From: Schleiferiaceae bacterium
Lineage (GTDB): Bacteria; Bacteroidota; Bacteroidia; Flavobacteriales; Schleiferiaceae
Assembly: GCA_025210575.1 (NCBI GenBank)
Contig: JAOARK010000076.1
Coordinates: 1-5,143 of the forward strand
Direction of reading: 5' to 3'
Length of the DNA stretch: 5,143 nucleotides
Below are positions 1 through 5,143 of the stretch, piece after piece. The first letter of the stretch is position 1. The number at the start of each line of letters is the position of its first letter. Made by a program: the position numbers and the translations under genes. The notes under the pieces were generated by a model that saw nothing but the letters and a program-made list of their open reading frames with translations, made no database searches and was not told where the DNA came from.

Positions 1-202
1 ATTTAAGTCTGTGAAAATTTGAAACTTCTCCATCTTCCAATAAAAAATAAATACTTGACCACAACCTTCTAGAACCTTCAAAATTTACATCTAAATCATT
101 GTCTGTGATATCTTGCTCTGAAACAAAAGTTTCTTTATAAAATCCACCTTCGGGGTGAGAATTCATGTCCAATTTTTTGATAAAATAGTCTGCTGTATAC
201 AA
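1..202 (-). CDS. DUF985/cupin_5 family protein, N-terminal part (runs off the window)
   Basis: The minus strand encodes 67 residues in one open frame that leaves the window at base 1. The protein begins MYTADYFIKKLDMNSHPEGG, continues with a FYKETF block (residues 21-26) and a SSIYFLLEDGEVSNFHRLK-like block (49-67). The pattern of a short helix, HPEGG, a YxET strand, IYFLL and then FHR is that of DUF985/cupin_5 proteins, small beta-barrel cupins usually of about 150-180 residues, so more than half should lie beyond the window. The start is TTG at 202-200: an in-frame TAA lies 11 codons upstream, no in-frame ATG lies between, and an AAGGAG sits 8 nt before the TTG. Biochemical function in this family is poorly defined; carbohydrate or small-ligand binding has been suggested. 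It lies 124 nt downstream of murR on the same strand. I infer no role in MurNAc use. Family call fairly sure, function unknown. Confidence 0.82.
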   Translation of the reverse strand, partial: MYTADYFIKKLDMNSHPEGGFYKETFVSEQDITDNDLDVNFEGSRRLWSSIYFLLEDGEVSNFHRLK

Positions 203-210
203 ATCTAGCT

Positions 211-216
211 CTCCTT
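211..216 (-). promoter_or_regulatory. Ribosome binding site of the cupin_5 gene
   Basis: The minus strand reads AAGGAG here, followed by 8 nt and then the TTG at 202-200. This site decides the start of the partial cupin gene, because no ATG is available in frame before the conserved N-terminus. I see no clear sigma-A promoter with good spacing in 217-326, so the gene may be read from murR or from a weak promoter. Confidence 0.7.
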
Positions 217-326
217 TTGATATTTATTTTCGTCATTAATCTACCATCCGCAAATTCAATTCAGGATAATTCTCATTTAGTATTTTCATACAAAATTATA
301 CAACTAAAAACACGAACCGTCTCTTG

Positions 327-1175
327 TTACAATTTAAATGGCTCTACCATCAACCGTGTGGATTGTATAACTTCTGATATATGCGAAAAATCTTGTTTGG
401 CAATTCCAATAAATAGTATATCAATTACAGTAAGCTGCGCAATCCGTGATACAATAGCTGCAGTTCTTAAATTCTTTTCCTCACCCGCTACATAAATTGG
501 AATATCAGCTAACTGACTGATAGGATTATGTCCATATTTGGTTAATGAAATAACCGTCGCTCCATTCTCTTTTGCTTTTTGCAAACATTTATGAGTTTCC
601 AAAGATTTTCCGCTGTGTGAAATTCCAAACGCTACATCCCCTGTTTTCAAATGAACGGCAGCTGCTAGCTGGCTATGGCTATCTGAATAAATCACCACAT
701 TTTTGCCGATTCGCATAAGCTTATGGGCAAAATCTTGGGCAACTAGTCCAGATGCTCCAACTCCGAATATAGCTATCTGTTTCGCCTCTGACAATTCTCT
801 GATAGCTTTTTCTATCTGTTCCTCATCTAATATCTGCAATGTATCTGCGATAGCTTGGATATTGCCCTGTCCTATTTTTTGAATAATTTCTTTTGTAGTA
901 TCTTGTTTTTTTACTGCTTCATAAATTTCGTCTTCTTCTGATCCCATTTTGCCTACTTCTGCAGCCAAAGCAATTTTAAATTCTGAAAACCCTTTATACC
1001 CAATCTTTTTAGAAAAACGAATGATACTTGCAGCACTAGCTTGACATATATCTCCTAGGGAAGCTGCATTATGTTTGCTCACTGCGCTGGGATTTTCCAA
1101 AATGTATTTTGCTATCTTTTTCTCGGTTCCCGTAAATTCTTTTTGCAGTTCTTTCATTCTCAAAATACAACTCAT
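327..1175 (-). CDS. murR: RpiR/MurR-family transcriptional regulator of MurNAc use
   Basis: This is a 282-residue protein of the RpiR family. Residues 1 to about 77 form the N-terminal winged helix-turn-helix: TGTEKKIAKYILENP at 15-29 is the typical first helix, and ASAASIIRFSKKIGYKGF at 47-64 is the recognition region. Residues about 120-255 form a sugar-phosphate isomerase (SIS) domain, with FGVGASG at 137-143, GISHSGKS at 184-191 and SRIAQLTVID at 243-252. In E. coli, MurR represses murQP and is released by MurNAc-6-phosphate; this role is inferred here from the neighbours. The open frame extends upstream to a TTG at 1202. I chose the ATG at 1175 because AAGGAG lies 6 nt before it and because family members normally begin with about eight residues before the first conserved helix. 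It sits last in the cluster behind its own likely promoter. Length is normal for the family. The regulator class is certain; the ligand is inferred. Confidence 0.88.
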   Translation of the reverse strand: MSCILRMKELQKEFTGTEKKIAKYILENPSAVSKHNAASLGDICQASAASIIRFSKKIGYKGFSEFKIALAAEVGKMGSEEDEIYEAVKKQDTTKEIIQKIGQGNIQAIADTLQILDEEQIEKAIRELSEAKQIAIFGVGASGLVAQDFAHKLMRIGKNVVIYSDSHSQLAAAVHLKTGDVAFGISHSGKSLETHKCLQKAKENGATVISLTKYGHNPISQLADIPIYVAGEEKNLRTAAIVSRIAQLTVIDILFIGIAKQDFSHISEVIQSTRLMVEPFKL

Positions 1176-1181
1176 AATCCG

Positions 1182-1187
1182 CTCCTT
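1182..1187 (-). promoter_or_regulatory. Ribosome binding site fixing the murR start
   Basis: The minus strand reads AAGGAG, then 6 nt, then the ATG at 1175-1173. The two upstream in-frame alternatives are weaker: TTG at 1202 has a GGAG (1214-1211) 8 nt away, and ATG at 1196 has the same GGAG 14 nt away. The shorter product also matches the usual RpiR N-terminus. Confidence 0.75.
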
Positions 1188-1265
1188 TTTAGGCATATTC
1201 AAAAAAACAACTCCATTTTCAAAATAATGAAGTCCTTTTTTATGATTCCTTGTTTGTTTTTCCTT

Positions 1266-1292
1266 ATTATATCACATCTAAAACATATTCAA
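1266..1292 (-). promoter_or_regulatory. Probable murR promoter with extended -10
   Basis: On the minus strand a perfect TATAAT lies at 1271-1266 and is preceded directly by TGA (1274-1272), making a TGnTATAAT extended -10. A partial -35, TTGAAT, lies at 1292-1287 with a 15-nt spacer; at 17 nt the hexamer would be TTTTGA. The short spacer is poor, but an extended -10 tolerates a weak -35. The predicted start near 1259 gives a leader of about 84 nt to the ATG at 1175. The -35 abuts the mupG stop codon. No TGAAAT-WWW-ATTTCA operator lies here; only a weak TTCA-N6-TGAA symmetry is seen at 1217-1230. murR may therefore be expressed partly apart from the catabolic genes. No terminator separates mupG from murR, so read-through is also likely. 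Confidence 0.6.
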
Positions 1293-1296
1293 AAAA

Positions 1297-2340
1297 TTAT
1301 TTGTCTTCAAAATCAAAAGCAAATTTTTCTCCAGGCTGGATCATATCTATTAGAATCTTCGCCTCTTGAGCATCTGCAACCACATTCACTCTTTCGTCTT
1401 TTTTTAGTGCTTTTCTCAAAATTTGTAACTCACCCTCATAGCGTGCGTACAATTCATTATCTATTGTTACGCTGTACTTATTTCTCTCCTGCTGATTATT
1501 AGGGCTAATCTTTCCATTTTTTATCAATCTTGCTTCCTGCGAGCGAATCACATATTCCCCTGGATCCGTTCGATTTGTATGAATTTGCCTGAGTAAGTTT
1601 CTTTCAACTTCTGAAATTCCTTTTTGTAACTCTATAGGGAGTAACATGATATCTTTTTGGATTTTACCTAAACAAATCAGCTCTCTTTTAGACGCTCTTG
1701 TATCTCCAATAAAAATCACATCATTTTGTCTTCTAATTAAATGCTGAGCTGCAATCATAGAATCTATATTTCGGTGCTTTTCCAAAGTCGGTAACCCACA
1801 ATGTATTGGTCCTCTCGTTTTGTGATGAGACGGCACAAAAGCCATTGTTCTAAGTCCATATTCCTTCATGACTTCATTTCTCTCAATCATCAGTTCTTCA
1901 GAAATTCCAGTATCTTCTCTTGGATAGAAATTGTGGCATGCATCCACTTTAGATAGATCAGCACCGTAACTAATCAACTCCTCAATTTGACTTCTTGTTA
2001 AAGTGCTCGCATTGAACACAATATGATGATCATATTTCCTTGTCATATCCGCGATTTCACTTAATTCAAACCCAAAATCCAATCTAAGAGATTCAAATTC
2101 GTATTTTTGAATTTCCTCTTCGTTAAAATACCCTTTCGATATATCCGCCATCACTTTCATACCCAGATTCTTTGCTTCTCTTAATAGAATATCACTTTCT
2201 CTTTTAAAAGATTGCTTGACCTCTGGAATATGAAAAGAAGTAAATATATGTGTAATCCCACATTCTTTTGCCTCATGCAAATATGCTAAATTCTCCTCTA
2301 GGCTTTGTTCCATTCCTGCATAGATTGATATTCCAAACAT
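1297..2340 (-). CDS. mupG: DUF871 family 6-phospho-N-acetylmuramidase (MupG-like)
   Basis: This 347-residue cytoplasmic protein has the DUF871 layout: an N-terminal TIM-barrel-like part (about 1-235) and a C-terminal cyclophilin-like part (about 240-347). Typical blocks are MFGISIYAG at 1-9, HIFTSFHIPE at 31-40, RLDFGF at 86-91, NAST at 110-113, CHNFYPREDTG at 135-145 and a GPIHCGLPTLEKHR-like stretch at 177-190. In S. aureus, MupG of this family (CAZy GH170) hydrolyses MurNAc-6-phosphate-GlcNAc, made by MurP, into MurNAc-6-phosphate and GlcNAc. The same function is inferred here because murQ, murP and murR surround it. The start ATG has AGGAGG 7 nt upstream (2353-2348). Length matches the family (about 350). 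It follows murP after a 113-nt gap containing a hairpin. DUF871 proteins also occur in other sugar clusters, so a related phospho-glycoside is the main alternative substrate. There is no signal peptide. Confidence 0.88.
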   Translation of the reverse strand: MFGISIYAGMEQSLEENLAYLHEAKECGITHIFTSFHIPEVKQSFKRESDILLREAKNLGMKVMADISKGYFNEEEIQKYEFESLRLDFGFELSEIADMTRKYDHHIVFNASTLTRSQIEELISYGADLSKVDACHNFYPREDTGISEELMIERNEVMKEYGLRTMAFVPSHHKTRGPIHCGLPTLEKHRNIDSMIAAQHLIRRQNDVIFIGDTRASKRELICLGKIQKDIMLLPIELQKGISEVERNLLRQIHTNRTDPGEYVIRSQEARLIKNGKISPNNQQERNKYSVTIDNELYARYEGELQILRKALKKDERVNVVADAQEAKILIDMIQPGEKFAFDFEDK

Positions 2341-2370
2341 TCAAATTCCTCCTACTTTTTCTCTTTAACA

Positions 2371-2414
2371 AAATGCACCCTTCACCTATCTCTATGTAGG
2401 CAAGAGGTGCATTT
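2371..2414 (-). promoter_or_regulatory. Hairpin between murP and mupG (possible attenuator or processing site)
   Basis: AAATGCACC at 2371-2379 and GGTGCATTT at 2406-2414 form a perfect 9-bp inverted repeat. Inside it, CCTA (2385-2388) and TAGG (2397-2400) can form a second short stem. In the minus-strand transcript the stem is followed by only a short U run (UUUUG), weaker than a normal terminator. It lies in the 113-nt gap after murP (stop at 2454) and before the mupG ribosome binding site (2353-2348). A partial terminator that lowers mupG relative to murQP, or an RNA stability or processing element, are both plausible. I see no good promoter in the gap. Confidence 0.55.
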
Positions 2415-2453
2415 AATATTATTTAGTATTCTTTATGATAATTCTTGAATATT

Positions 2454-3878
2454 TTACTCAAACTCCTGTATTTCGCGATCCTTTAAAAATAATGTTGTAA
2501 CGACAAAACCACCAATATAAGCAATAATCAAACCTATGAAATAATTAAGCATAGATCCCGGCTGCATCAATGGTATAGCCGTCACTCCTGATGGTCCCCA
2601 TGCACTTGCCATTACATGTTGCAGCATCACATATGCTCCACCAAATCCAGCTCCTATTCCTGCAGTAATAAATGGTTTTCCAAGTGGAAGAGTAACCCCG
2701 TAAATAAGCGGCTCACCAATTCCCAAAATTCCAGCTGGTAGAGCACCAGATATGATTTGTGTCAATTTATGATTATTAGTTCTCTTCGCTTTCAAATAAA
2801 TAGCTATTGCAGCTCCAACTTGACCAGCTCCTGCCATTGCTAATACTGGGAACAATGACACACCTCCCATTTGCTCTAACTGAACTGCGTAAATTGGAAT
2901 AAGTCCGTGATGAAGTCCAAGCAATACCATTGGCAAGAACAATGCAGAAAGTACAAATCCTGAAAGAACACTCAGTACTGGATTCGTAGAACCAACTAGC
3001 AATTGCAATGCACCTACTAACCAATCAGAAAATATTCCAGAAAGAGGCATAATAACAAAAATCATTGCAATCGCCATTGCCAGCAATGTAACCAATGGTG
3101 TCACAATCAAATCTAGCACATCAGGTACAACTTTACGCACTTTCTTTTCTACCTTAGCTAAAATATACACACCAATTATGACTCCGATAACTCCACCCTT
3201 TCCTGATCGCAATATGGAATTAAGTGGTGACTCAGCATTGTACATCCCAATAGCTGCGGAGATATCATTAATTTGTCCCATCACCGTAAGAGCACCAACC
3301 ATTCCACCTAGAGCTTCAGTTGCTCCAAAGTTCTTGGCTGCATTGATACCCGTAAATATAGTAAAGTAACCAAGAAACGAACCTCCTAGCAACGATAAAA
3401 TCAACCTTGTAACATTCCAAAACTCTGTTTTAGCAAGTATCTCCGTATTTTGAAGATTTGTAATCAATCCTCCAAATCCATTGAAAATTCCTGCTGCAAT
3501 GATTGCTGGGATCAAAGGAATAAAAATTTCCCCAATAGTTCTAAGTCCCTGCTTTAACCTGCTTTGTTTTTGCTTTCCTTTTAGCTTTGCTTTATTAGCT
3601 TGCCAGTCCTCGCCCACGGCTAAATCCTCTTTGCCATCAGCACCCTCTTTATACAATTCCAATAACTTTGCTGCCGTACCCGGTCCAACAACCACTTGCA
3701 GCGTTTCATCTTCCACTACGCCCAATACACCATCTACACTTTTTAACTCTGCCATCTTTACCAAGCTGTCATCTCGAAGATACAATCTCAAGCGCGTCAT
3801 ACAATTAACTGCACTTTGAATATTTTCTCTTCCACCAACCAGTTCAACAATTTTTCCTAATAACTCTTGATTACTCAT
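2454..3878 (-). CDS. murP: PTS EIIBC transporter, probably for MurNAc or MurNAc-GlcNAc
   Basis: This 474-residue membrane protein takes up and 6-phosphorylates its sugar. The EIIB domain (about 1-80) carries the phosphorylated cysteine C26 in NCMTRLRLYL (25-34). A lysine-rich linker (about 92-110) leads to the EIIC domain (about 112-465), with roughly ten hydrophobic segments, LHHGLIPI at 322-329 and the conserved sugar-site GIGEPLIYG at 386-394 (E389). This is the glucose-glucoside PTS superfamily layout. There is no EIIA domain, as in E. coli MurP, which borrows the glucose EIIA; an EIIA must act in trans. The MurNAc specificity comes from murQ, mupG and murR alongside; other members of this family take up sucrose, trehalose or beta-glucosides. 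The gene starts 21 nt after the murQ stop, with GGGGGAG 5 nt before the ATG, so the two genes are surely co-transcribed. Confidence 0.9.
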   Translation of the reverse strand: MSNQELLGKIVELVGGRENIQSAVNCMTRLRLYLRDDSLVKMAELKSVDGVLGVVEDETLQVVVGPGTAAKLLELYKEGADGKEDLAVGEDWQANKAKLKGKQKQSRLKQGLRTIGEIFIPLIPAIIAAGIFNGFGGLITNLQNTEILAKTEFWNVTRLILSLLGGSFLGYFTIFTGINAAKNFGATEALGGMVGALTVMGQINDISAAIGMYNAESPLNSILRSGKGGVIGVIIGVYILAKVEKKVRKVVPDVLDLIVTPLVTLLAMAIAMIFVIMPLSGIFSDWLVGALQLLVGSTNPVLSVLSGFVLSALFLPMVLLGLHHGLIPIYAVQLEQMGGVSLFPVLAMAGAGQVGAAIAIYLKAKRTNNHKLTQIISGALPAGILGIGEPLIYGVTLPLGKPFITAGIGAGFGGAYVMLQHVMASAWGPSGVTAIPLMQPGSMLNYFIGLIIAYIGGFVVTTLFLKDREIQEFE

Positions 3879-3899
3879 TTCATCTCCCCCAATCTTTGA

Positions 3900-4808
3900 T
3901 TATAATTCTTTGATCATTTGAATCGCTTTCGTAAGGTATCCATCACACTCTTTAAGTACTTTTCTTCCTTCTTCCACTTCAGCCCCTGTTTGAATCAACA
4001 AAATCGCTAATTTCACATTATAATCGGTCTTCTCTAAACAATGCGTTGCTTCCTCTATAGTCACGTTTGTCGCTTCTACGACAATTCGCTTACACCTCTC
4101 AATCAATTTTTCATTCGAAGGCTGCACATCCACCATCAAATTCCCATATACCTTTCCCAGTTTGATCATAGTAGCTGTAGTTAATGTATTTAATACCAGC
4201 TTTTGTGCAGTTCCTGCTTTCATCCTTGTTGATCCAGTTACCGCTTCTGGGCCAACAACTGGTGAAATACTGATTTTGGCAATTTGTGAAATCTCCGATG
4301 CCGGATTACATGTCACCCCTATAGTCGTACATCCGATACTATTTGCATATTCTAGCCCTCCAATAACATAAGGAGTACGTCCACTAGCCGCAATTCCTAC
4401 TAGTGCATCCTTTTCATCGAAATCGATTTCCTGCAAATCCTTCTTGCCCAGTTCTCTATCATCCTCAGCACCCTCTACTGCTCGAAAAATAGCTTCATGT
4501 CCTCCGGCAATCAACCCTCTGACCAATTCTTCACTCACACCATATGTTGGTGGACATTCAGAAGCATCTAAAATACCCAAGCGTCCGCTAGTTCCAGCTC
4601 CCATGTATATAAGTCTTCCACCATTTTTTAACTTTTCATAGATCGCATCTACAGCAATGGCTATATTTTCGCCCTCTTTTTCAACAGCATAAGCCACCTT
4701 TTTATCCTCTGCGTTAATCTTCTGTACCATCTCTAATGTAGATACCTGATCAATATCATTTGTTTCTGGATTTCTCGTCTCTGTTATTAGTGCATCCAAA
4801 TCTACCAT
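3900..4808 (-). CDS. murQ: N-acetylmuramic acid 6-phosphate etherase
   Basis: This 302-residue cytoplasmic enzyme cleaves the D-lactyl ether of MurNAc-6-phosphate, giving GlcNAc-6-phosphate and D-lactate. The N-terminus TETRNPET (9-16) is typical. The SIS domain contains GAGTSGRLGILDASECPPTYG (70-90), including the phospho-sugar loop and E84, which matches the catalytic Glu83 of E. coli MurQ; AVEGAED (110-116) supplies E115, matching Glu114. Further family blocks are GIAASGRTPYVIGG (138-151), GPEAVTGSTRMKAGTAQK (186-203) and the C-terminal UBA-like region (about 245-302). Length equals that of E. coli MurQ (about 298). The ATG at 4808 has GGAGGT 6 nt upstream. It is the first gene of the cluster, behind a strong promoter with probable MurR operators. 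Nothing is missing or broken. The assignment is firm from motifs alone. Confidence 0.97.
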   Translation of the reverse strand: MVDLDALITETRNPETNDIDQVSTLEMVQKINAEDKKVAYAVEKEGENIAIAVDAIYEKLKNGGRLIYMGAGTSGRLGILDASECPPTYGVSEELVRGLIAGGHEAIFRAVEGAEDDRELGKKDLQEIDFDEKDALVGIAASGRTPYVIGGLEYANSIGCTTIGVTCNPASEISQIAKISISPVVGPEAVTGSTRMKAGTAQKLVLNTLTTATMIKLGKVYGNLMVDVQPSNEKLIERCKRIVVEATNVTIEEATHCLEKTDYNVKLAILLIQTGAEVEEGRKVLKECDGYLTKAIQMIKEL

Positions 4809-4813
4809 ACACG

Positions 4814-4820
4814 ACCTCCA
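4814..4820 (-). promoter_or_regulatory. Ribosome binding site of murQ
   Basis: The minus strand reads TGGAGGT, close to the full anti-Shine-Dalgarno complement, 5-6 nt before the murQ ATG (4808-4806). It supports this ATG as the start. Confidence 0.8.
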
Positions 4821-4835
4821 TCTCTCTTATTCATA

Positions 4836-4858
4836 GTTTCAATATAACAATCTGAAAC
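4836..4858. repeat. Inverted repeat in the murQ leader
   Basis: GTTTCA (4836-4841) and TGAAAC (4853-4858) form a perfect 6-bp inverted repeat around an 11-nt spacer. The right arm is also the left half of the operator-like palindrome at 4853-4867, so the half-site has two possible partners. It could be a weak leader hairpin or an extra half-site; the stem is short and its role is unproven. Confidence 0.35.
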
Positions 4859-4867
4859 AAAATTTCA
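4853..4867. promoter_or_regulatory. Probable MurR operator, leader site
   Basis: TGAAACAAAATTTCA is a 15-bp palindrome with 6-bp arms, a single mismatch and an AAA centre. It matches the upstream palindrome at 4929-4943 in its arms. The geometry, 6-bp arms around a 3-bp A/T centre, is like that of the RpiR-family HexR site (TGTARTWWWATTACA). It lies about 10-24 nt downstream of the predicted transcription start, where a bound repressor would block early transcription. The operator role is inferred from recurrence and the adjacent regulator gene. Confidence 0.6.
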
Positions 4868-4883
4868 CTCATTTGTTGTGTAC

Positions 4884-4912
4884 ATTGTATCACTTCTGTA
4901 TTTTTATTTCAA
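4884..4912 (-). promoter_or_regulatory. Probable main promoter of the murQ-murP-mupG cluster
   Basis: On the minus strand, -35 TTGAAA (4912-4907) and -10 TACAAT (4889-4884) are separated by exactly 17 nt, and TGA directly before the -10 gives an extended TGn motif. Each hexamer has one mismatch to the sigma-A consensus. Transcription would start near 4877, leaving a leader of about 69 nt before murQ. The flanking palindromes at 4853-4867 and 4929-4943, and the half-conserved one over the -35, suggest strong repression by MurR. I see no convincing catabolite-repression (cre) site here. Confidence 0.75.
4897..4911. promoter_or_regulatory. Possible third, weaker MurR site overlapping the -35
   Basis: TGTATTTTTATTTCA matches 13 of 15 positions of the perfect palindrome at 4929-4943 and keeps one full arm, ATTTCA. 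The other arm is degenerate (TGTATT). It covers the -35 hexamer. Its centre lies 32 nt from the upstream site and 44 nt from the leader site, near three and four helical turns. AT-rich chance similarity is possible. Confidence 0.35.
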
Positions 4913-4927
4913 TAGATTTATTCTCTG

Positions 4928-4944
4928 ATGAAATTTTATTTCAT
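4928..4944. promoter_or_regulatory. Probable MurR operator, upstream site
   Basis: ATGAAATTTTATTTCAT is a perfect palindrome with 7-bp arms around TTT. Its core TGAAAT-WWW-ATTTCA recurs at 4853-4867. It lies upstream of the -35 at about -52 to -68 from the predicted start, centre to centre 76 nt from the leader site, so two bound MurR oligomers could loop the promoter between them. Assignment to MurR is inferred from position and from resemblance to RpiR-family operators. Confidence 0.6.
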
Positions 4945-4962
4945 GTTTTATATCTTCAAACC

Positions 4963-5005
4963 AAAAAAACTCCTAATTTTAGATTTTCTAAAACTAGGAG
5001 TTTTT
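4963..5005 (-). terminator. Intrinsic terminator of the Rpn-like gene
   Basis: The arms 4965-4983 and 4987-5005 pair over 19 positions around a 3-nt loop, with a CTCCTA/TAGGAG core. The only non-match on the plus strand (A4976 opposite C4994) becomes a G-U pair in the minus-strand transcript, so the stem is complete only in that direction. A run of seven U follows (4969-4963), and the hairpin begins 6 nt after the stop codon of the minus-strand gene upstream. A U run also follows on the plus strand, but no plus-strand gene precedes it. It insulates the mur promoter from upstream transcription. Confidence 0.9.
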
Positions 5006-5011
5006 CAATAC

Positions 5012-5143
5012 TTAGCTTGTCTCTTGATTCTCTTTTCTCTCTATTTGCTCTCTTAATTTCTCAATACGCTTAATCTCAAGGCCTGTTACCTCGGCTATTT
5101 GCTCTGTGCTTAAACTTATTTTTATTAGGTTTCTAGCCACCTC
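5012..5143 (-). CDS. C-terminal end of an Rpn-family nuclease/putative transposase (partial)
   Basis: The minus strand is open from the window edge to a TAA at 5014-5012, giving 43 residues that begin EVARNLIKISLSTEQIAEVT and end ENQETS. The pattern VAxNLxKxxLSxEQIAExTGLxxxxIEKL is the characteristic C-terminal tail of the Rpn (recombination-promoting nuclease, PD-(D/E)XK) proteins common in Bacillota; the catalytic domain would lie beyond the window. A terminator follows 6 nt later. These genes are often multicopy and mobile-like, but nothing here links it to the MurNAc genes. Only the short tail is visible, so the family call is moderate; any protein with a similar helix-turn-helix-like tail is an alternative. 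Confidence 0.7.
   Translation of the reverse strand, partial: EVARNLIKISLSTEQIAEVTGLEIKRIEKLREQIERKENQETS

Noticed and set aside
120..133. GAAAC-AAAA-GTTTC palindrome resembling the operators
   Set aside because: It lies inside the cupin coding sequence, its spacer is 4 instead of 3 and its arms differ from the TGAAAT core; chance in AT-rich DNA is likely.
276..306. AT-rich imperfect hairpin downstream of murR (TTAGT/ACTAA with ATTTT/AAAAT)
   Set aside because: The stem needs a bulge of about six nucleotides, has almost no G-C pairs and is not followed by a U run, so I do not call it a terminator.
217..495. Plus-strand open frame of 92 codons
   Set aside because: It mostly overlaps murR antisense, has no good ribosome binding site and shows no recognisable protein pattern.
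1217..1230. TTCA-N6-TGAA symmetry near the murR promoter as a MurR site
   Set aside because: The arms are only 4 bp and in the opposite order to the TGAAAT-WWW-ATTTCA sites.
1071..1502. Plus-strand open frame of 143 codons across the murR-mupG junction
   Set aside because: It is an antisense shadow of two well-supported genes; its composition reflects the complement of their codons.
2776..3024. Minus-strand open frame of 82 codons inside murP
   Set aside because: It is a shifted frame within the conserved EIIC domain, and the murP frame is intact through it.
4873..5073. Plus-strand open frame of 66 codons over the promoter and terminator
   Set aside because: It is rich in Phe, Ser and Leu from AT-rich noncoding DNA, runs through the terminator hairpin and lies antisense to the Rpn-like tail.

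Overview
The window is AT-rich DNA with strong Shine-Dalgarno sequences (AGGAGG, GGAGGT, AAGGAG), a U-tract terminator and proteins of clearly Bacillota type. A low-GC Gram-positive host is therefore likely; I cannot fix the genus. All six genes I can support lie on the minus strand, so the window reads biologically from right to left.

Layout along the minus strand. (1) At 5143-5012 is the C-terminal end of a gene resembling the Rpn/PD-(D/E)XK nuclease-transposase family, closed by a strong intrinsic terminator (5005-4963). (2) At about 4944-4809 is a control region. It holds a near-consensus extended -10 promoter and at least two copies of a TGAAAT-WWW-ATTTCA palindrome, the probable MurR operators. 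(3) At 4808-327 is a four-gene N-acetylmuramic acid (MurNAc) salvage cluster: murQ (MurNAc-6-phosphate etherase), murP (PTS EIIBC transporter), mupG (DUF871-type 6-phospho-N-acetylmuramidase) and murR (RpiR-family regulator). A 113-nt gap with a hairpin separates murP from mupG, and murR has its own likely extended -10 promoter. (4) At 202-1 is the N-terminal part of a DUF985/cupin_5 protein starting at TTG, apparently unrelated to the cluster. No stretch longer than 300 bases lacks a gene. The 124-nt gap 203-326 shows only the cupin ribosome binding site; I see no convincing terminator or promoter in it.

How the genes work together (by homology with E. coli MurQ/MurP/MurR and S. aureus MupG/MurP). 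MurP imports and 6-phosphorylates MurNAc or MurNAc-GlcNAc released during cell-wall turnover. MupG cleaves the phosphorylated disaccharide into MurNAc-6-phosphate and GlcNAc. MurQ removes the D-lactyl ether, giving GlcNAc-6-phosphate and D-lactate for the amino-sugar pathway. MurR probably senses MurNAc-6-phosphate and represses the promoter before murQ. The window lacks an EIIA domain, NagA, NagB and any secreted wall hydrolase, so these must be encoded elsewhere.

The pathway is known. I found no wholly new system. The most informative observations are the operator architecture, the murP-mupG hairpin and corrected starts for two genes.
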